The notes: generated from the letters alone by a model not told the origin. Counted from the first letter of the stretch, positions 16,432 to 25,140 are shown. The stretch is DNA of 51,939 nt from Euryarchaeota archaeon UBA91 (GCA_002499705.1 DAMU01000056.1:1-51939), one strand, 5' to 3'. A program made the numbers and translations.

Positions 16432-17601
16432 ATGGATTACGCCGAAACCGATGAACAGCAAATGATTCGAGAACTCGTCCGCGATTTCGCTGAAAGTGTC
16501 TTGGCACCGACAGTTGAACATCGTGATGAAAACCAGATTGCTCCCTCCGCAGAGTGGGAACAATTCCTCGAATACGGTCTTCAAGGCGTCACGATTCCTG
16601 AACAATATGGAGGTTCTCCAGTCGATGATGTTTCAGAATCGATTATCGTGGAAGAATTAGCCCGAGTTGACCCATCGTTTGCAGTTATGTATTGCGTTCA
16701 TGTAGGGCTGTGTGCCAAAACGATTGCACTGCACGGAAATGAATCGCAAAAAGAACAGTATTTGACGCGTCTCGCAGCTGGCGAAGTTGGCGCTTATTCA
16801 CTCTCTGAAGCCGGAGCCGGAACCGATGCAGCAGCAATGATTTGCAAGGCTAAATTGTCCGAAGATGGCAAGCACTTCCTTCTCAACGGTGAGAAAATGT
16901 GGGTCACGAACGGGGTTCAAGCGAAAATATTGGTCCTGTTTGCAAAGGATGTCGACCATCCTGATTACGGTGTCAAAAAGCACGGTGGATCGACCGCCTT
17001 CATCGTTGACTCCTCCTTCGAAGGCTTTTCAGTTGGCAAGAAAGAAAACAAACTTGGTATTCGTTCTTCAGATACTTGCACGCTCATTCTCAATAATTGT
17101 AAGGTACCCGTCGAGAATGTTCTCAAAGGCGTTGGTAAAGGATTCCCAATCGCCATGAACGCACTTGACAACAGCCGAATTGGAATTGCAGCACAAGCAC
17201 TGGGTATTGCTCAAGGAGCATTTGAAGCAGCTCTCAAATATGCACATGAACGTGAAGCATTCGGCCAAGTTATTGCTCGACATCAAATGATTACTGCATA
17301 CCTTGCAGACATGGCAACACGTATTGATGCGGCCCGATTACTTGTCTACAAAGCCTCTTGGGTCAAGCAGCAACATTACGAACACGCTGGGCCTCGACAT
17401 ACAAAAGAAGCCAGTATGGCTAAGTTGTATGCCGGAGACACTGCAATGTGGGTCTCTGAGCGGGCCATCCAAGTTTTGGGCGGCTATGGTTACACGAAGG
17501 AGTTCCCAGTCGAACGATTCTTCCGTGATGCAAAGATTACTCAAATCTATGAAGGAACACAAGAAGTTCAGCGAATCGTTATCGCTCGAGCGCTCAAGTG
17601 A
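16432..17601 (+). CDS. Acyl-CoA dehydrogenase
   Basis: FAD-dependent acyl-CoA dehydrogenase, the first oxidative step of fatty-acid or branched-chain acyl-CoA breakdown. Family patterns are present in order: MIRELVRDFAESVLAP at the N-terminus, GAYSLSEAGAGTDAAAM (FAD/substrate loop), KMWVTNGVQA, LGIRSSDTC, REAFGQVIARHQ, and IQVLGGYGYTKEFPVERFFRDAKITQIYEGTQEVQR at the C-terminus. The catalytic Glu is plausible in QIYEGTQ. ATG 16432 gives 389 aa, normal for the family; an upstream GTG at 16399 would add 11 residues. The substrate cannot be told from sequence alone. It stands alone between a divergent and a convergent neighbour. Confidence 0.95.
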   Translation: MDYAETDEQQMIRELVRDFAESVLAPTVEHRDENQIAPSAEWEQFLEYGLQGVTIPEQYGGSPVDDVSESIIVEELARVDPSFAVMYCVHVGLCAKTIALHGNESQKEQYLTRLAAGEVGAYSLSEAGAGTDAAAMICKAKLSEDGKHFLLNGEKMWVTNGVQAKILVLFAKDVDHPDYGVKKHGGSTAFIVDSSFEGFSVGKKENKLGIRSSDTCTLILNNCKVPVENVLKGVGKGFPIAMNALDNSRIGIAAQALGIAQGAFEAALKYAHEREAFGQVIARHQMITAYLADMATRIDAARLLVYKASWVKQQHYEHAGPRHTKEASMAKLYAGDTAMWVSERAIQVLGGYGYTKEFPVERFFRDAKITQIYEGTQEVQRIVIARALK

Positions 17602-17602
17602 T

Positions 17603-19261
17603 TCAGTTTTTGACAGGATCTCGCCCTTCAAGAGTTGCTTGACGCAGTCCGCTTGACCATCGAATAATCTTCGCATGACAAGTTACCAATTGCCCTTCCT
17701 TAAGCGACTCAACAAACTCATTCTCCTCTGATATCAGTCGAATTTCAGCAGAATAAGGCCCGCCGTCAATTTCTCCTTGGATTGTTGAGCCTCCGCGATA
17801 TTCGCCCGAGGCTAACAAAGTTCTACTGCGTTCTTTGAATTTCAAGACAACAGAACGCTCTTCGCAGCGGTCGATGATGTCTTGGGATTCGCTGGACAGA
17901 CGCGTCTTCTCAAGTTCATGAATCATCTGTTCAGTGTATTCATCAATGTCTGGAACGAATTCATCATCCTTGTCCTTCGTCTCATGGTTGAGAGTGAATC
18001 CAGAGAGTTGTGAATAGATGATACTCTTCTCTTCTGGTTCGCTGACTGCACCAGGTAGAGGGAAATCACGTTCATCTGAAAGGTGATATTTCTCTGCAAA
18101 ATTTGGGCTTGTTAGAACAGTTTTTCCACCTTCTGAAGTGAGGTTCCATAATCGTAGCCCATCTTTGTAATACGGGCAATCATCTGATAAATGAAGCACT
18201 GCACCCATTAATTTCAGTGACCAGCTGGTATTTGCTCGGTTTTTCCAAGTAAAATTGCCAGGGCTATTTTCAGTAATGTGGACATAGTGCCAATCGTTTT
18301 TTGGTTCGTAATCACTGACGTAAAATCCAGCTATTGTTCCGTTGAAAGGTGGATGGAACGGTTCAAGATTCGTTGGTTTGACGGAGAGAATTTGGTCTTG
18401 AGTCTCAACGCAGGTAGTCAGCATTCCATCACTGGTAAGTTCTCCCACCCACCAATTCCAGCCCTCGATATAGACGGTGAATCTTGAACTCGAGACCCAG
18501 TTTCCTTGTCCCATCACATTTCCACCTACGAGGAAAGTTCCATCCAGTTGAATCTCTTTTGTGTTTCCGTCACTGATCTTAATGACGCGATTTGGACCTG
18601 AATCTGTTCGCAGTAACAAGGTGGTGTTTTGTTGACTCTCTTTCTTATCGGATTCAATTTCTTTTTCTAAATCTTCAAATTCGTCAGCTGTAGGATTTCT
18701 ATCTACTTCAAATCCAATGGATTCTAAGAAGTCAAACCATTCAGTCACAGTGACTTGACCACTCTTGTCAGCATCAAGAAATTTTGTGACGTTGTCCATA
18801 ACCCATGCCGGTGGGTCGACGTTAGCGAGGGTACGAACCAGAGCCGTTGCTTCTTCTGTTGTAATCACGCCATCAGCATTACTATCGAGCATTTCAGTGA
18901 GTTGGGCAGCGGTAAAACCGCTGTTTTTCAGCCACTCGCCAAAACGTTCAGCCATTTGTGCAGCCATCGGGTCGTTTTGAATCACAGCGTCTGCACTGGA
19001 ACGAGCAGAATCAACCCGTTGTCGAATTTCACTCTTGGCTGCTTCAGCAGCTCGTGTGCCGATTTTGTCTTTGACAGAGACAGCCCAATTTTGAACGGAC
19101 TCTTGTTCTGACAGAATTTGGATAATCGTTTCTCGCGGAAGGTGGTCCGGAGGGGCATCTCCCGTGAATCGGACAGCAACTTCTGCTAATTCTTGGTTGT
19201 CTAAAACGGCAAGGTTGATTCCTTTCTCCATCATTTTTTCTTCAATTTTTTTGAACGCCAT
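17603..19261 (-). CDS. EF-hand protein with large unknown beta-rich region
   Basis: The N-terminal half is helical and carries a pair of EF-hand calcium loops at about residues 126-137 (DSNADGVITTEE) and 163-174 (DADKSGQVTVTE), both with the expected acidic positions. Residues about 210-420 form a Trp-rich beta region (GWNWWVGELTSDGM and DWHYVHITENS patterns). The last 90 residues look like a small beta-barrel, possibly an OB fold. There is no signal peptide or membrane segment, so it is probably cytoplasmic. I chose ATG 19261 (552 aa); an ATG at 19285 and a TTG at 19333 overlapping the upstream stop are also in frame. It follows the CCA-adding-type gene closely and is probably co-transcribed. 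The family is not recognised. Calcium binding is well supported; the function is not. Confidence 0.7.
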   Translation of the reverse strand: MAFKKIEEKMMEKGINLAVLDNQELAEVAVRFTGDAPPDHLPRETIIQILSEQESVQNWAVSVKDKIGTRAAEAAKSEIRQRVDSARSSADAVIQNDPMAAQMAERFGEWLKNSGFTAAQLTEMLDSNADGVITTEEATALVRTLANVDPPAWVMDNVTKFLDADKSGQVTVTEWFDFLESIGFEVDRNPTADEFEDLEKEIESDKKESQQNTTLLLRTDSGPNRVIKISDGNTKEIQLDGTFLVGGNVMGQGNWVSSSRFTVYIEGWNWWVGELTSDGMLTTCVETQDQILSVKPTNLEPFHPPFNGTIAGFYVSDYEPKNDWHYVHITENSPGNFTWKNRANTSWSLKLMGAVLHLSDDCPYYKDGLRLWNLTSEGGKTVLTSPNFAEKYHLSDERDFPLPGAVSEPEEKSIIYSQLSGFTLNHETKDKDDEFVPDIDEYTEQMIHELEKTRLSSESQDIIDRCEERSVVLKFKERSRTLLASGEYRGGSTIQGEIDGGPYSAEIRLISEENEFVESLKEGQLVTCHAKIIRWSSGLRQATLEGRDPVKN

Positions 19262-19329
19262 ATCACGTACGCCGTTGCCTTGCATGTACACAGGACAACG
19301 ACACTCCTCATCAACTTGATGCCGACAAC

Positions 19330-20697
19330 TCAATCAGGAAATTGCAGTTGAGGCCAGTCGGAATGATTCTCTTCATTCCAATGAAGTGAGCACAGAACTG
19401 CTTCAACCTCCCCTTCATTCGCTAGATCACGTTCGATTTGTAATCGGTGAAGCCATGCTTTCAGTCGACCGAGTGCTCGACCTTTGCCAAGTCCAGTTCG
19501 CTGCATAATCCAATGGCCATCGACAAGTGATTGGTTTCCGCTCTTCAAAGGCGCCAATTCCTCTAATGCTTCAAGCAAGCCATAGACCTCATCGGCAGAT
19601 TCGTTACTCGAACCCATCGAAGGTGAAAGGTCGTGACTTCGTAATACGATTTCGAGTTTCAAGTGCTGTTCCGCATGCTGTTCAAGAACTGCTCTAAACA
19701 CCCTCATACTGGCTGCCGAAGAGTTTGGAAGCGTGCCGAACCGTCGGTGAAGGTCAAGAATGTGCGTGCGTTCTTTTTTGGACATTTTCAATTCTGCAAG
19801 AGACTTTTTTACCTCTATAGAAAAGCATTCAGAGAGGATAAGTGCAAGGCGAGTAAGGCCGTCAAAGTCATGGACATACGGGTGTGAAAGTGCAGCAACA
19901 CGGAGATGCTGTGAGCGCCATTCGCCAGGTAAGAAACAATCCAAAACACCGTCGTGTGCCATCTTTTCGACCACTGCTGCTACGTTTCTGCCGTTGAGTA
20001 TTTTGAGCCACTCCATCCAAATCCTTTCATGGGTTACGGCTTTGAGCATGTGTGCGTTTTGGCGCAGTGCCTCACTTAATTCAAAATCAAATTTCCACAC
20101 TCCTGCAGTTCCTCTGTCAAGGAAGCGGTAGGCGCGCAATATGCGCAAACCATCTTCGGATATTCTTCTGTAGGCTTGTCCGACTGCTCGAAGTATTCCT
20201 CTTTCGATGTCTTTCAATCCGTGATGGGGGTCATGCATCACTTTTCGAGCGATATCAATGGCCATTGCATTGATTGTGAAATCACGTCTTTCAAGATCTT
20301 CTGAAAGAGAAACGCCCCAATGGACTTGTTCAGGACGTCGACCGTCTTCGTAATCACTTTCAGTACGCAAAGTGGTCGCTTCGTAGAATTGTTCGCCTCC
20401 ACGGAGGCTAACGGTGCCATACTCGATTCCAGTAGGAAGTGAATCAGGAAAGATTTCCATCATCTGTTGAGGTTCAAGCGAGACAGCAAAGTCGATGTCA
20501 TGAACCTCAAGACCAAGGCACGCATCACGGACTGCTCCGCCGACAATCCAAATCCCGCCGCCGTGTTCTGCAATTTTGGAAGCGATGTCAAGAACGTGAG
20601 ATGGTAGGTTCTCAAGCCAATCAACTACCCGTGTTGGGCATTCAAGAGCAGGAACATCTGCCTGTAAAGCAGGATTTGGCCAACCGTCTCTCGTCAT
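19330..20697 (-). CDS. Class II CCA-adding enzyme / poly(A) polymerase family nucleotidyltransferase
   Basis: The protein (455 aa) belongs to the class II nucleotidyltransferase family that adds CCA to tRNA 3' ends or A-tails to RNA in bacteria and eukaryotes. It has GGAVRDACLGLEVHDIDFAV (catalytic DxD), a RRDFTINAMA nucleobase-selection-region motif, and DPHHGLKDIERGILRAVG followed by a helical neck region with ISEDGLRILRAYRF. Archaea normally use the unrelated-in-detail class I enzyme, so this is probably a bacterial acquisition. Whether it adds CCA, only A, or has another tRNA or nucleotide role cannot be read from sequence. The start at 20697 has a strong AAAGGAGGG site at 20703-20711. 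It diverges from the SerK-like gene. Confidence 0.9.
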   Translation of the reverse strand: MTRDGWPNPALQADVPALECPTRVVDWLENLPSHVLDIASKIAEHGGGIWIVGGAVRDACLGLEVHDIDFAVSLEPQQMMEIFPDSLPTGIEYGTVSLRGGEQFYEATTLRTESDYEDGRRPEQVHWGVSLSEDLERRDFTINAMAIDIARKVMHDPHHGLKDIERGILRAVGQAYRRISEDGLRILRAYRFLDRGTAGVWKFDFELSEALRQNAHMLKAVTHERIWMEWLKILNGRNVAAVVEKMAHDGVLDCFLPGEWRSQHLRVAALSHPYVHDFDGLTRLALILSECFSIEVKKSLAELKMSKKERTHILDLHRRFGTLPNSSAASMRVFRAVLEQHAEQHLKLEIVLRSHDLSPSMGSSNESADEVYGLLEALEELAPLKSGNQSLVDGHWIMQRTGLGKGRALGRLKAWLHRLQIERDLANEGEVEAVLCSLHWNEENHSDWPQLQFPD

Positions 20698-20728
20698 TCG
20701 AACCCTCCTTTACTTGGAATGGGGGCAC

Positions 20729-21205
20729 ATGGCAGACAAAGCATTATCGCAGAATGGCCGTTGGAAAGGCTCAATGTGGGATGAGGAAGAAGTGCATCTG
20801 GTGCCGTATGAATGGCTCAAACCGCATGAAGAAATCAAACCTCGTAATCGAGACAAACTCCTCGAGATGACCAAAAAATGGGGCGGCTATACCAAACCGC
20901 TCATTGTCGATAAGCGAACTGGAGCGATTTTAGACGGCCACCATCGGTATTCGATAGCAGGTGAATTGAATTTAGCCCGTATTCCTGCTATTTGTGTCGA
21001 TTATCTTGAAGATGATCGAATTAAAGTGGATGTATGGCCTGCTTCAGAACTCAAATCGATAACGAAGCAACAAGTGATTGACATGTGTCTTTCTGGCAAC
21101 GTCTATCCACCAAAGACAAGCCGTCATATGATTGCAGACCACCTGCCTCCAATTCATGTTCCGTTAGAGGTTCTGGCACAACATGAAGATACTCAATCGC
21201 CTTGA
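20729..21205 (+). CDS. ParB/sulfiredoxin-fold protein, SerK-like L-serine kinase
   Basis: The 158-aa protein has a ParB-like nuclease-fold core: VHLVPYEWLKPHEEI, then WGGYTKPLIVDKRTGAILDGHHRYSIAGEL, with DGHHR at 69-73. The C-terminus contains VIDMCLSGNVYPPKTSRH, the closing pattern of the archaeal ADP-dependent L-serine kinase (SerK) family. In that family the fold makes O-phosphoserine instead of cutting DNA. It may feed cysteine or phosphoserine synthesis. ATG 20729 is preferred to a TTG at 20714. The gene converges with the M61 peptidase gene and overlaps it by 13 bases at the 3' ends. A regulatory ParB role is less likely because no ParA or helix-turn-helix part is present. Confidence 0.8.
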   Translation: MADKALSQNGRWKGSMWDEEEVHLVPYEWLKPHEEIKPRNRDKLLEMTKKWGGYTKPLIVDKRTGAILDGHHRYSIAGELNLARIPAICVDYLEDDRIKVDVWPASELKSITKQQVIDMCLSGNVYPPKTSRHMIADHLPPIHVPLEVLAQHEDTQSP

Positions 21206-23028
21206 CGAGTGGCGATGTAGGCTCGCCATCGAGCATTTCCTTTTCCTTCTAATTTGACACCATGTTGAGGAGCAGATACAAGTTTAACCGTGTGTTCATG
21301 CATCATGCCTTCATGCGAAATCATCAATTTTACATCGGTTCCAGCTTTTCCTTTGAGCGCGGTCTTCAGTGTATTCATTGACGAGGTTCGTACGCCGTCG
21401 ATGGCGACAATTTCGTCACTTGGCATGACGCAATGGCGTATTGGTGAACCTGTGAGGTGAGAAGTAACGGTGACCTTGCCACCTTTTGCTGAGAGGTTCA
21501 CTCCAAGCCATCCATGCTTTTCATCGCCTTCTTTGAGGGGATTTTCAGCGACCAGATTTAATCCGAAAAAGGCCATTGTTGCATCCATATCAGGTGCTTT
21601 TCTCTCATGCATCAATTCATCGAGCATCGAGCCCAATTGTCGACCTCCTTTCATCGAAGTGAGCGTCCTTCGAATGTCCTTGTAGGTTACACCTAAGCGT
21701 TCAACACCTTCGTATTCCAAGGCATGTTTGCGACATAATTCTGCGGCAAGGTCGCATACGCCAACTTCGCCTTTTGAGCGACGTCGCAATTCTGAATCGA
21801 GTTGCATAAGGGCTAATTCTCCTTCAAGATAGTATGAGATTTGAGTTTCTCTTGAGAACGCATGGCCGCGATACAAGTGAATCCAAGCATCGTGACTTGA
21901 TTCAGCAAGCGATTCAGTTTCCATTCCGTGTCGTGCAGTATGACGCTTCATTTTGCGCATGAAATCCTTGCGCCAGTCTTCCTCCGACCATGCTCCTGAA
22001 CGAACACACAACATGTCGCCCAACCACGAAGTTCCACCTTCAAACCACCATAGCAAGTCGGAGTGTCCTTCGCGCTGTAAGTCGTAATCGAGGAAGTTCC
22101 GAGGCCGTAATCGTTTCACGTTCCACTGGTGGAGGTATTCATGACTGTAGAGGCTTACGAGGTCTCGATACTCATCCTCATGGCCTGGAATCAAGCATTG
22201 GCGAGGTAGCATGGATGTCTGAGAATTAAGGTGCTCTAATCCACCTCTCATGTTCTCAGTAAGATGAATAACGGTGACGTAGTTATCCCACGCAGGAATT
22301 CCAAACAGCGCATGGTGTTCTTTGACCACTTTATCCATGTCTTCTTTGAATCGTTCAAGCATGCCTGGATCTACTTCGTGTCCACCGCTGTCCCACAGTT
22401 TGAGGTGGTGTGTTCGCCCATCAACAACCCATGAATCCATCGGGTTTGGATTACATTCGATGATGGCATCAAGGAATTCATCACGGTTTGGAGAAGTGAA
22501 ACAGTGTGTAGTGCCAGAGTTTGAAGTAAGTTCACCTTTGCCAGAACGATTTCCAGTAAACGTGTATTGTGTTGCAGGTGTCCACCCTTTTGGTGAATGC
22601 AATTCAACGATATGTTCCATGTTCATTCTGGATGAATCAATCCCCTCTGTCGGCATAAACCAGGTGAAAGGAGGCATCATGTGCAGATGTGTGGTATCCA
22701 AATGGTTGGCGCGAACAGAGAGGTTGACGGCAAGAAGTTGGTAGGTAAGCATGACACTGGTCGTATCTGGAGAGAGTTTGATACGCATTGCATCGACATC
22801 TTTTCGATTCGCTGCGAGCGTATTTCCTGCTTGATCAGTGGCAATAAAATCCGTCATGTGTTGAATTGGTTCTCGCAGGAAATAGGAGCCAGGAACCCAA
22901 CGAGGGAAGTGCATGGTGAGGTTTGAGGAAGAAAAAGGTCCTTTGATTTCAATGCCAACGGAAAGTCGGCGAGACTCTCCTTCTGTAGCGTCGATAAGAA
23001 AGCGGATGCCCGAGGATTGGCGGCTCAT
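21193..23028 (-). CDS. M61 family aminopeptidase with PDZ domain
   Basis: This zinc metallopeptidase of the glycyl aminopeptidase family (611 aa) has a beta-sandwich N-domain with FPRWVPGSYFLREPIQH. The GGLEH element at 262-266 and the zinc site SHEYLHQWNVKRLRP (HEYLH 296-300) are followed by the third ligand region WWFEGGTSW. A PDZ domain lies at about 510-600 (GWLGVNLSAKGGKVTV, MPSDEIVAIDGVRT). All catalytic elements are intact. No signal peptide is visible, so it is likely cytoplasmic and acts in peptide turnover. Its ATG overlaps the stop of the HEAT gene (ATGA), so the two are translationally coupled. Confidence 0.93.
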   Translation of the reverse strand: MSRQSSGIRFLIDATEGESRRLSVGIEIKGPFSSSNLTMHFPRWVPGSYFLREPIQHMTDFIATDQAGNTLAANRKDVDAMRIKLSPDTTSVMLTYQLLAVNLSVRANHLDTTHLHMMPPFTWFMPTEGIDSSRMNMEHIVELHSPKGWTPATQYTFTGNRSGKGELTSNSGTTHCFTSPNRDEFLDAIIECNPNPMDSWVVDGRTHHLKLWDSGGHEVDPGMLERFKEDMDKVVKEHHALFGIPAWDNYVTVIHLTENMRGGLEHLNSQTSMLPRQCLIPGHEDEYRDLVSLYSHEYLHQWNVKRLRPRNFLDYDLQREGHSDLLWWFEGGTSWLGDMLCVRSGAWSEEDWRKDFMRKMKRHTARHGMETESLAESSHDAWIHLYRGHAFSRETQISYYLEGELALMQLDSELRRRSKGEVGVCDLAAELCRKHALEYEGVERLGVTYKDIRRTLTSMKGGRQLGSMLDELMHERKAPDMDATMAFFGLNLVAENPLKEGDEKHGWLGVNLSAKGGKVTVTSHLTGSPIRHCVMPSDEIVAIDGVRTSSMNTLKTALKGKAGTDVKLMISHEGMMHEHTVKLVSAPQHGVKLEGKGNARWRAYIATRQGD

Positions 23029-24026
23029 AGACCGAGTTCAGTGGAGGCGGTAGAAAGGTTCTCTGCTGAAATGCGGAGCAACTCTTCGCTGCATTCAGCA
23101 AGGAAACTGCGATTTGCCTCAGCGATTTCCTTCTCTCCACACCGTCCAATGAGGCGTTCGATAAATCGTGCTCGCTCAATCACATCAACCGAATCATTAC
23201 CGATAATCTTCCAGCGTAGTGCGTCGATTTCTTCGCTTTTCTTTCCTTGCATCCATCGGCCAACAACGACATAGAGTTCTTGTTTGAGGAGCAACTGAAC
23301 TGCATCATCTTCTAAAGAACCGCATTGTAAGCGTAATTCTTTGACCAATGCTTTCAATGTTTGACCATCGGCTTGCTCCGCAATCTCAATCAAAACTTGC
23401 CCAGCGTTGTGCACTGCTGAAGACAACAATGGTGAGGTATTAAGTCCCCTTTTGAGAATTTCTTTCATGCTCTCCTCTGAAAGCATCTCACCGTTATCGA
23501 CAACCGCTTGTAAAGCCGCTTCACATACACCATGATTCTCATCGTATAGAGCAGCGGCACGATGCCCGGAAGTCGCTCCTTTACTCAACACCGCCATTCG
23601 ACGTATTGCGCTGTCGGTATGGGTTTGGAATGTAACTGCGAATTCGGCAGCCTGATTGCCTTTGAGTAGTGCTTCAGCAGCTTTTCTGGCACATGTCAAG
23701 TCATCATCTTCGATCAAGAGGTGAGCGATTTCAGTCGTGTCTTGAGAAAAGTCGCCAAGTAAATTGGCGGCGCAGCGCCGCGCATCAAGCCATGGATGCG
23801 TTGCTAAAGTTCGTAAAGATTCAACACCTTGCTTTGGAGCCCACTTTCGATGCGCTTCAAGTGCTTTTGAGCGGAACCAAGCATCCTTATCGTTGAGCAG
23901 AGGAACAAATCCTTCCAAAGCTCGAGGCATATCGGTATCAAACAAGACACGAATTGCACGCCTTCGCTGTCGCACATCACGGTGCTTCAAGCGAGCGATT
24001 TCGCTGTCCAAACCACCTCGTGCCAT
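23025..24026 (-). CDS. HEAT-repeat scaffold protein
   Basis: The 333-aa protein consists of repeated helical pairs typical of HEAT repeats. In the first half they have the recurring pattern of a charged helix, then D..(V/A)R..A, for example LKHRDVRQRRRAIRVLF, LLNDKDAWFRSKALEAHRKW and LATHPWLDARRCAANLLG. There is no enzymatic motif, signal peptide or membrane segment. It is probably a protein-binding scaffold. It is translationally coupled to the M61 peptidase through a 4-base overlap, which suggests a joint role such as substrate presentation, but that is inference. A perfect hairpin-forming repeat (24030-24047) sits directly before the ATG. Confidence 0.8.
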   Translation of the reverse strand: MARGGLDSEIARLKHRDVRQRRRAIRVLFDTDMPRALEGFVPLLNDKDAWFRSKALEAHRKWAPKQGVESLRTLATHPWLDARRCAANLLGDFSQDTTEIAHLLIEDDDLTCARKAAEALLKGNQAAEFAVTFQTHTDSAIRRMAVLSKGATSGHRAAALYDENHGVCEAALQAVVDNGEMLSEESMKEILKRGLNTSPLLSSAVHNAGQVLIEIAEQADGQTLKALVKELRLQCGSLEDDAVQLLLKQELYVVVGRWMQGKKSEEIDALRWKIIGNDSVDVIERARFIERLIGRCGEKEIAEANRSFLAECSEELLRISAENLSTASTELGL

Positions 24027-24029
24027 GAT

Positions 24030-24047
24030 GCACCGAGCAGACGGTGC
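24030..24047. repeat. GCACCG/CGGTGC inverted repeat just before the HEAT gene start
   Basis: GCACCG (24030-24035) and CGGTGC (24042-24047) are perfect complements with a six-base loop. On the coding strand the hairpin ends three bases before the ATG of the HEAT gene (24026), and there is no purine-rich ribosome binding site between. It could end or attenuate transcripts arriving from the PIMT-like gene, or cover the start codon. Confidence 0.5.
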
Positions 24048-24097
24048 CTCATAGGGATGTGCATTACCCTTCTTATGGAGAAGAGCTACTGCGAACG

Positions 24098-25084
24098 TTA
24101 ACTGTTGAACTCGTCAAAATACTGACCGTCATCTTCATCATCTTCATCCCAATCTTCAGCACCGGGTTGAGCAAGGTTCGGACGCAACATCAATTGCACC
24201 ATTGGCCAAAGGCGCAGGAAAGATGGAGCTGCCTCCCACATCAACTGAAACATGGGGTGTTCTCCCATAGAGATGCCCCCTTCACCAGGGGGCGGTAAGT
24301 CGGCAGGTAATTGTCGAAGTTCGGTGATCAAATCTTGTAAAGCAATCCGCTCATCTTCATCTGCCATGTCAAGTTCTTCACAGGTTTCAAGGGTTAGTTC
24401 GAGTAAATCTGCCAACTCATAGGGGTTCATCGGTCCGGTTTCAGAATCCCTCATATCGACCGGACCAAACGAGACTGGCCCTAAATCGGTAGAGAACATT
24501 TCATCGCCCTGACGCTCGACTTTCATCAAGCGCTGGCCCGCAGTGTTGCCAAGTGGAGCAAGAGCAAAACCACCGTCAACGATACGAGAGGAAAGCCAAT
24601 CAGGCAAATCACGGACCTGTCCAGTAATCAACACTCGGTTCAACTCACCGGGGAACGCCACAGGTGCAACTTCTACCGCTTCTAAGACTCGAGATTCTAC
24701 TGTTGGCCAGTGGGTAAGTCGTGATTGAACATGTTCGACTGCCAGTGGAGAAGGGTCAAGCAGACGGACTCGCCCTTTCTCGCCAACAATCATGGCAATC
24801 AATGCAGCGATGTAACCACCTTTGGCTCCAAGAACCACAACCTCTTGCCCTGAGCCGAGTTCAAGATGATGCAGTAAAGTTGCAATCATATGTGGTGCTG
24901 AGATGGTCTTGAGTCCTCCTTCATCGGTTTCGATAAATGGGATTGGTCGGTCGGCGAAAAACGGTTCTACATCGTAATCGGTAAAGTCGGAAACATCGAC
25001 CTTGAGCATGGCCTTTTTGACATGCTCTGGGACTTCTATGCCACCTTTTTCAAGGCGGCGTAGCAAGTCTGGCATGTCCGTCAT
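24098..25084 (-). CDS. Protein-L-isoaspartate O-methyltransferase-like protein, divergent SAM motif
   Basis: The first two thirds of this 328-aa protein follow the PIMT family: VPEHVKKAMLKVDVSDF, FADRPIPFIETDEGGLKTISAPHMIATLLHHLEL (the TISAPHM segment matches the family well), then a Rossmann core with RVRLLDPSPLAVEHVQSRL. The SAM-binding loop reads VVLGAKGGYIAAL, where PIMT usually has an EIGTGSGY type, so cofactor binding may be weakened. An extra C-terminal region of about 110 residues is acidic and rich in Asp/Glu/Pro. It could repair isoaspartyl damage, or be a retired methyltransferase used as a binding protein. A palindrome at 25125-25138 lies in its likely promoter. Confidence 0.8.
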   Translation of the reverse strand: MTDMPDLLRRLEKGGIEVPEHVKKAMLKVDVSDFTDYDVEPFFADRPIPFIETDEGGLKTISAPHMIATLLHHLELGSGQEVVVLGAKGGYIAALIAMIVGEKGRVRLLDPSPLAVEHVQSRLTHWPTVESRVLEAVEVAPVAFPGELNRVLITGQVRDLPDWLSSRIVDGGFALAPLGNTAGQRLMKVERQGDEMFSTDLGPVSFGPVDMRDSETGPMNPYELADLLELTLETCEELDMADEDERIALQDLITELRQLPADLPPPGEGGISMGEHPMFQLMWEAAPSFLRLWPMVQLMLRPNLAQPGAEDWDEDDEDDGQYFDEFNS

Positions 25085-25124
25085 GAAGTAAGCAAGAACG
25101 CCGACTCATGTAAAGGATGGGCCT

Positions 25125-25138
25125 GAATGAATTCATTC
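25125..25138. promoter_or_regulatory. Perfect 14-base palindrome in the PIMT-like promoter (candidate operator)
   Basis: GAATGAATTCATTC is a perfect palindrome. On the minus strand it lies just downstream of an AATAAAAG TATA-like element (25141-25148) and just before the transcription start expected about 27 bases from that element. A protein bound here would cover the space between TATA and start, which is a typical repressor arrangement in archaea. The regulator is unknown; the Bat-type gene next door is a candidate only by proximity. Confidence 0.5.
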
Positions 25139-25140
25139 GA

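Noticed and set aside
20439..20870. 143-codon plus-strand frame across the CCA-adding gene start
   Set aside because: It is a shadow of the class II nucleotidyltransferase and SerK-like genes, with no ribosome binding site and unnatural composition.
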